DNA of 64,000 bases from NCBI GenBank assembly GCA_039720395.1, contig CM077832.1, positions 12,404,966-12,468,965 on the forward strand. Reading direction: 5' to 3'. Position numbers and translations under genes: made by a program. The stretch comes from Liquidambar formosana. Taxonomy: Eukaryota > Streptophyta > Magnoliopsida > Saxifragales > Altingiaceae. Shown one piece after another: positions 58,633-64,000 of this stretch (positions are counted from its first letter, which is position 1; each line of letters begins with the position of its first letter). The notes below the pieces were generated by a model. It made no database searches. It had not been told where the DNA came from and saw nothing but the letters and a program-made list of their open reading frames with translations.

Positions 58633-59366
58633 TATGGGCTAGTGATCTTCCTCCTGTGTGACCCCCTACATGACCCCTCCTGAAGCTCAGTTAGCAGGTC
58701 TAGCACTTGGTCTGGGTGTACACACTTTAAATATGGCCCTGTATAAGATCTTTTGTAGAGAGAGCCCGAAGGGGATAACCAAAAACGAGCTGACTTAGCG
58801 TGAATTCGGTGACCCTGATTACGATCCTCGGGTAGTTCATCCCTTTGTAGATAGGCAACTATCTCGTCCATCCAGCTCGGTGTCGAGGACTGAATGTCCA
58901 AGATGAGCTCTTCTATCCCGATGCTGGGCTCTTGTAGGACTTCGACATTTATGGTTCGAGGGGTATCCATTTCTAATGCTGCAGCCAGGGCAGCCAACCC
59001 ATCTGCATGTCTATTCTGATCCCTCACGAAGCGCTTGAACTCAACACTGGTGAATCCCGCAGCTAATTCCCATACCTTGTGCATGTACGCAGCCATTCTT
59101 TCATCTTTGGCTTTATATTCTTTGTTCAGTTGGTTAACCACGAGTCTGGAGTCACTGTATACTGTTAATTCTTTTACTTCCATTGCTCGGGCCATCCCAA
59201 GTCCTGCCACAACTACCTCATATTCTGCTTCATTGTTTGAGGCTGGGAACATAAGCCTAACTGCTTGCTTGATGATTTCTCCCTCGGGATCTGTCAGCAC
59301 AATTCCCAGACCTGCCCCTTTCGCGTTTGATGCCCCATCCACTTTGAGCTCCCATCTCTTCCTTTT
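58632..59366 (-). pseudogene. Second (archaeal-type) RNase H of Tat element
   Basis: Residues with acidic catalytic positions are visible: VDGASN at the start, NNEAEYE, YSDSRLVVNQ and RNRHADGLA, the D-E-D-D pattern of the RNase H fold found as an additional domain in Tat elements and in plant RVT_3 proteins. The frame differs from both neighbours, so it is joined to them only through frameshifts (one near 59375-59390, one near 58662). The C-terminal end carries the start of the integrase zinc segment. Confidence 0.85.
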
Positions 59367-59367
59367 T

Positions 59368-60969
59368 TCACTGTTTATATTGTCTTCCCTCCCCAGTTCG
59401 AGCAGAGAGGATTTTAATTCTATCTAGTTTCAAACTGGAAGTAGGATCTGCGAATTCTACAATAAAATCGGCCAATATTTGCCCCTTAATTGCAAGTCGG
59501 GGCTTGAAGTGAATGTCGTAAGCGTTGAGTTCTACCCCCCATTTCGAGACTCGTCCTGACAAATTAGCTCTGCGGAGGACATCTTTGAGTGGATAGTTGG
59601 TGAGCACGGTGATAGGATGAGACTGAAAGTAATGTTGGAGTTTTCGGGAGGCTGTGACAAGAGCTAGGATTAGTTTTTCAAGGGGTAGATAGCGAGTTTC
59701 AGTATCTAACAGCGTCTTGCTAATATAATAGATTAGTGTTTGTGTAAGTTCGCGTTGGGCAAGGAGAACGCCACTGAGTGAATGGGCTGAGACAGCAAGA
59801 TAGAGGTAAAGATTTTCCCCGTGGTGAGGGTGGGTCAGGGTGGGGAGTGTTTCTAAATGAGCGACTAACTTCTGGTAAGCTTCCTGGCACTCCGTATTCC
59901 ATCCCGAGTTAGTGCTCTTCCTCAGTACCTGGAAGAAAGGGTGGCATTTATCTGATGACCTCGAGATAAATCTGCTGAGCGCTGCCACCATCCCGTTCAA
60001 CTGTTGAACATCCATGACTGTTATTGGTGTACGTAGGGTTCTTATTGCCACAATCTTACTTGGATTTGCCTCGATCCCCCTTCTCGAGACTAAGTGACCC
60101 AGGAACTTTCCCGAGCCTATCCCAAATGAGCTTTTCTTCGCGTTCAACTTCATCCCGTACTCCCTGAGTCGGGCGAAAGCCTCAGTTAGGTCTGCCAAAT
60201 GGTTTCTCTCTGAACTGCTCTTAACAATAGTGTCATCAACGTACGCCTCTAGGTTTTTGCCAATCAGTCCTTCAAACATCCTGCTAACAAGACGTTGATA
60301 GGTTGGCCCGGCGTTCTTCAATCCAAATGGCATTACCTTATAGTAGTACATCCCTCTAAGAGTAATGAACCCCGTTTTATCTTGATCGTGTTCTGCCATT
60401 GGAATTTGATGATAGCCCGAGAAGGCATCAAAGATACTCAGCCGCTCATATCCCAAGATAGAGTCTATGAGTTGGTCAATCTTAGGCAAGGGGAAACTAT
60501 CCTTCGGGCATGCTTTATTGAGGTCTGTAAAGTTGATGCAGACACGCATGTCCCCTGTCTTTTTTCTTACACATACGGGATTGGCCAGCCAACTCGAGTA
60601 CTTTACTTCTCTGATAAACCCTGCTTTCAAAAGCTTATCTACCTCGGCAGAAATTGTCTCAGCTCGATCGTCAGACAACCTTCGTTGCTTCTGAACCACT
60701 GGCTTGCAATTCGGATTAACCTGCAACTCATGAGTGATAATTCTGGGATCAATTCCTGGCATTTCATGGGGCGACCAAGCAAATACATCAATGTTATCTT
60801 TCAAGAACTCAAACAGCTCTGCTGCGTCAGCCTCACTTAGTGACTTTCCAATCCAGAAAAACCTCTCTGGATCATCGGGATTAATTATCTTTTTTACTAG
60901 CTCTTCCCCTGTTCTTTTTGCGGGTTCCAGAGCTGTCTCCTCAACCCCGGGCTGCTCTCCCTTTCGTTG
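59368..60969 (-). pseudogene. Reverse transcriptase and first RNase H of Tat element
   Basis: The frame is open from after a TAG at 60970 down to 59368. RT blocks seen are VRKKTGDMRVCINFTDLNKA, the first catalytic Asp in LSIFDAFSGYHQIPM, MPFGLKNAGPTYQR and YVDD. A connection and the RT-linked RNase H-like part (LLAQRELTQTLIYYISKTL, HPITVLTNYPLKDVLRRANL) follow. It is in the same reading frame as gag (starts share the same remainder), so gag-pol was originally one long frame. The catalytic residues of RT are intact although the polyprotein is broken. Confidence 0.92.
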
Positions 60970-63553
60970 CTACAAGGGAACCTCATCGACCTTGGCTTTT
61001 TTCTTTTGCTCTGGCTCCTGCCTCGGGGTTTTAGCTTTGCCAGTTCCCGAACTGGGAAGGCGTGGGATCCTAGATTTCAGTTTGTCCTCCGAGGATGCTG
61101 AGTGGCCTGCATACTCCGCCAGAAAACACTCCCTGGCTGCTGTCTGGTTTCCCTTTATCTCCATGATTCCCTCTGGGTTCGGGAACCTGATGGATTGGTG
61201 GTAGGAGGATGGGACAGCTTTTATAGCATGAATCTAGGGTCGCCCGAGTATTACATTGTAAGCTGACCTCTCCTGGATTACCACAAATGTTTCCATGGAT
61301 TGCACTGGTCCTGCCCGAACTGGGAGAGTTATCTGCCCCAGCGGGAAAGTCATGTTTCCATTAAAAGCCTTCAGGCTAATGTGACAAGGCTTTAGGTCGA
61401 AGTTCTTCAACCCGAGTTGACTGAACAGCTTCTGGAACATGACATTCACAGATGCCCCATTGTCCACATAGACTTTGCCCACATCGTAGTTCCCTATGAG
61501 CATGCGAACGACCAAAGCATCATTGTGGGGGCAACGCACTGTCCCGTCAGTCTCCGTATCCCCAAAGAACAACAGTTTTTCTCCAGTTTCTGCTTCGCTT
61601 TGAGGTAGTAGTATTGGCTCGTTCCCAATATCACTGACCTCAGCGTCCTGGCAAGCCATTCTGTATTGTGCCCTGAGCTGGCTGGTCGACGGAATAGTTT
61701 CTTCATATCCCCTCGTGATCATGTCAATCCTCCCAAGGATCTTTGGTTGTGAGGACTGAGGAGCTCTATTCTCGGGCTTTTTTTGTTCGGATGGCTGTCC
61801 TTTCTCACTTCGGGCTATAAACTCATTCAGCTTTCCTTCCTTGGCCCAGGCCTCAAGATTGTACTTTAGAACTTTGCAGTCTTTCGCCTTATGGCCATGA
61901 TCCTTGTGATAACTGTAGAATAGCTTTCTGTTTCTCTTCTTGGGCTCTGTAAGCATGGGTCTGGGTTTTTGGAAGAAGTCCTTGTCCTCCAATGCCTTCA
62001 TCAACTTGTAGATGGGGAGAGTAAATACAATGAAGATGGCCTGATTTGGATTGGTAGGCGGCCTTGATTTCTCTCCTCGGGGATTATCCCTATAAGGCCT
62101 TGAGTCTTTCTTCTTGTCATCTTTTTCGTTGGCTTTGGTAGACTCTGAGGTGTAGAAATCATCCAACTTCAAATAGTTGGTTACAGTAGAGAGTAATTTG
62201 GCTAGATTTCTGGGGGGATTAACAGTGAGCTCCTTAAACAGAGGTGATGGCTTCTTCAACCCGAGGCGAAATAGATCCATTGCATTCTTCTCAATCGGAT
62301 CGTCAATCTTGTTGTAAACCTCCCAGAACCCTTGAGAATATTCCCGAAGTCCTTCCCCATCTTTCTGTTTCAGCTCGTATAGGTTCTGCATGGTTCTCGG
62401 GAACTTGCAACTAGTAATGAATCTTTTCTTGAACAGCTTGCTCAGCTCGTGCCAGCTGTCAATAGACTCATCTGGGATCTTGGCCCACCACTTAAGAGCC
62501 ACTTCCCCCAAACTCATAAGAAATATCTTACAGAGGAAACCCTTATTTCCAACATATAATGACATACGTTGCAAATAATAGTTTAAATGATGATCGGGGT
62601 CTATTGAAAGAGAGTAAAGAGTAAAGGTTATCTCGGAATACCCTCGTGGGATTGGGACCCGTTGAATCCACCTCGTGAATAGGCTCCGAGCCACAGCAGT
62701 GCTCTCTGGTCTCTCTTCCCCTCTGCTCTGATTACCCCGGTGTCTCTTGGAGGCTTCTTCCTCATTTCTTTCACGCCTAGGTGACCGAGAATGCTTCTTA
62801 CTCGTCCCCCAGTGCTTCTCTCCCCTCTTCTTTCAGGAGATCGAGACCTATAGTGTCGTTTCTCGTCCCTATGAGTTTCGTTCCCAGAGCCCACTTGAGC
62901 ACGAGGTCTAGGATGGTCCTCGTTCCACCTTCGTGAATGATCTGAACGCGTTGAGCTGCGCTCAGGGGATCTCTGCACCAACGCATGATGTTGTCTATCT
63001 CCTCTTCCTGAGTGTCTCTGTTCTGGGCCAGTTAATCGTGGCTCATCGTCATGTCTACTGAGGTGATGGTGGTGCGAGACTCCAGGCCTGGGTGAGCTCT
63101 CCTAGTGCCTACTGCGACGGAGTGGACTGGTTTGGCTAGCCTCCTCAGCGACAACATTGACTCCGTGGGGGGCAAAACTTCGCTGGAGGTAGCGGTGGTA
63201 GTTCTGCTCTGCAGTTAGCTTTGCGAGCTGCGCCGATTGAATCTCCGATTGCATAGTTGCAATTAGTTCCATCACTGCTGCTGGGTTTGGGTTGTTTGTC
63301 ACGGCCCTATCAAATGCAGCTTTCAAAACAGGCTGGTCATCGAGAGAATGTAGAACAGGGGACATCTCCGGGGAGATCTGATGTTGCTGAATCAAAGGAA
63401 GCTGACTGGTTCCCACCGCAGGTAATGGCGGGTTTGCCTGCGAAGGTTGGGTTTCTGCTCGCTTCCCCGCATAGCTCCAACTGCTTGGTCTACGCGAGTA
63501 AAGTTCGCTCCAGATCTTGTTCGCCCATAGGTGGGTGGAGGTGGTGTAGCCAT
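60970..63553 (-). pseudogene. Gag and protease of Tat element
   Basis: An ATG at 63553 lies just after the primer-binding site. The frame is lost by position 63410, re-enters at 63416-63102, meets TAG at 63102, and changes frame again near 62820 at a G-run. From 62694 to 61234 it is open. It carries an Arg/Ser-rich leader, the retrotransposon gag core (LTRWIQRVPIPRGYSEI-like start, ALKWWAKIPDESIDSW, REYSQGFW), a zinc-knuckle-like YHKDHGHKAKDC whose first Cys is Ser, and an aspartic protease with VDNGASVNVMF. TAG at 61234 replaces Trp after VILGRP; a further TAG is at 60970. Confidence 0.88.
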
Positions 63554-63566
63554 CTTATCGCGATGG

Positions 63567-63584
63567 TTCCCACAGACGGCGCCA
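63567..63584 (-). other. Primer-binding site of Tat element
   Basis: TGGCGCCGTCTGTGGGAA on the minus strand begins three bases after the 5' LTR end. TGGCGCC-type sites are common in plant gypsy elements. I do not assign the primer tRNA. Confidence 0.75.
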
Positions 63585-63587
63585 AAT

Positions 63588-64000
63588 TGTACGGGGTAAA
63601 ATCTGCTCCCCGAACTAAGTGTTGATGATGGAGCTTGCTCTCTCGCCTGGACCTACAATCACAAGCTTAGAAAACGGGTCAGAGGGTAGGCCAAGGTGGG
63701 TTTTGGTCGTGCCCTCTCCAAAGCTTAAGTCAGAAAACTCTGTTGGGGAGAATGAGGCAAGGAAGAAGATGAATCCCAGAGAATTAGGGTACTGTAGCTT
63801 ACCACATTTGGCTATATCGTATTCTTTTTATACCCACCTGTATGGACTGACCATGTGAGGTCAGATAACTGCTTTGGTTAGGCTAGATCTGACCATGGTT
63901 TACCAATAACCGCTTGACCATGGTTTGCTGATCGTGGTTAGGCAAGGAACCATGGTTTCTAGTAACCGCTGTGTCAGGAATTACAGCTGTAAAGACAGTT
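63588..64000 (-). repeat. 5' LTR of Tat element, partial
   Basis: Begins TGTACGGGGTAAAATCTG like the other LTR and runs off the window. It carries the same TATAAAAAG on the minus strand (about 63825-63833). Of 413 aligned bases, 14 differ from the 3' LTR, 13 of them transitions by eye. Confidence 0.9.

Larger units (their letters stand above)
52678..64000 (-). mobile_element. Tat-lineage Ty3/gypsy LTR retrotransposon (5' LTR cut by window end)
   Basis: Two direct LTRs (52678 onward and 63588 onward) flank gag, protease, RT, RNase H, a second RNase H and integrase on the minus strand, in gypsy order. An archaeal-type second RNase H and an antisense ORF between integrase and 3' LTR are features known from the Tat lineage. 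Polyprotein frames are interrupted by at least three TAG codons inside pol plus frameshifts, so this copy is not autonomous now. Visible LTR parts differ at 14 of 413 positions. It is inserted in the copia-like remnant; the low-coordinate flank ends GTAAC, the other flank lies outside the window. Confidence 0.93.

Noticed and set aside
60295..61204. Plus-strand ORFs of 181 and 156 codons
   Set aside because: Antisense shadows of the RT/protease region; no protein-like motif.
1..64000. Possible tRNA, rRNA or snoRNA genes
   Set aside because: I saw no cloverleaf with conserved arms or any rRNA segment, though without a covariance search a diverged one could be missed.

Overview
The window is AT-rich nuclear DNA from a flowering plant, most likely a eudicot. 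It has intron-bearing genes with GT/AG borders, a plant sugar transporter (STP) family gene, and plant-type CACTA, Helitron, Mutator-like, hAT-like, Tourist-like and Tat-lineage Ty3/gypsy elements. It also has long poly(A), (TA)n, (GA)n and (CT)n tracts. I cannot name the species. No rRNA gene, tRNA gene or CRISPR array was seen.

The backbone is a direct tandem duplication of about 16 kb. Copy A is 1368-21363 and copy B is 30719-52094, about 29.35 kb apart. Each copy carries one intact three-exon minus-strand monosaccharide/H+ symporter gene of 526 codons plus stop (A 5120-8018, B 34404-37298). These are the only clearly intact host genes. Each copy also holds the same older mobile elements in the same order: a foldback element, a hAT-like element, a LINE tail in STP intron 1, a Mutator-like element carrying a broken STERILE APETALA fragment, a Helitron with a Mutator-type MITE inside, a Tourist-like element and a copia-like remnant. 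They therefore predate the duplication.

The copies differ by two large insertions. Copy B has a complete 5.58 kb CACTA element (38336-43916) about 0.9 kb upstream of its STP promoter, flanked by a 3-bp TCT duplication and carrying an unidentified 202-codon ORF and a LINE fragment. Copy A has a left-truncated CACTA element (14702-18913) nested in the Helitron, with a readable five-exon Ptta/En/Spm transposase-type gene.

The 9.4 kb spacer (21364-30718) holds a 4.5 kb element with about 400-bp terminal inverted repeats and two exons that join in frame, then a second Helitron of the same family as the one in the duplicated units. MITEs embedded in (TA)n tracts sit at the left edge of both duplicated units.

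From 52678 to the window end lies a minus-strand Tat-lineage Ty3/gypsy retrotransposon. It has gag, protease, RT, two RNase H domains and integrase. On the plus strand, between pol and the 3' LTR, is an antisense gene with a putative gypsy-type transposon domain, introns, a TATA-like box and a poly(A) signal. A 106-bp tandem repeat separates the two convergent units. The polyprotein is broken by TAG codons and frameshifts, while the LTRs are about 96.6% identical over the visible 413 bp.
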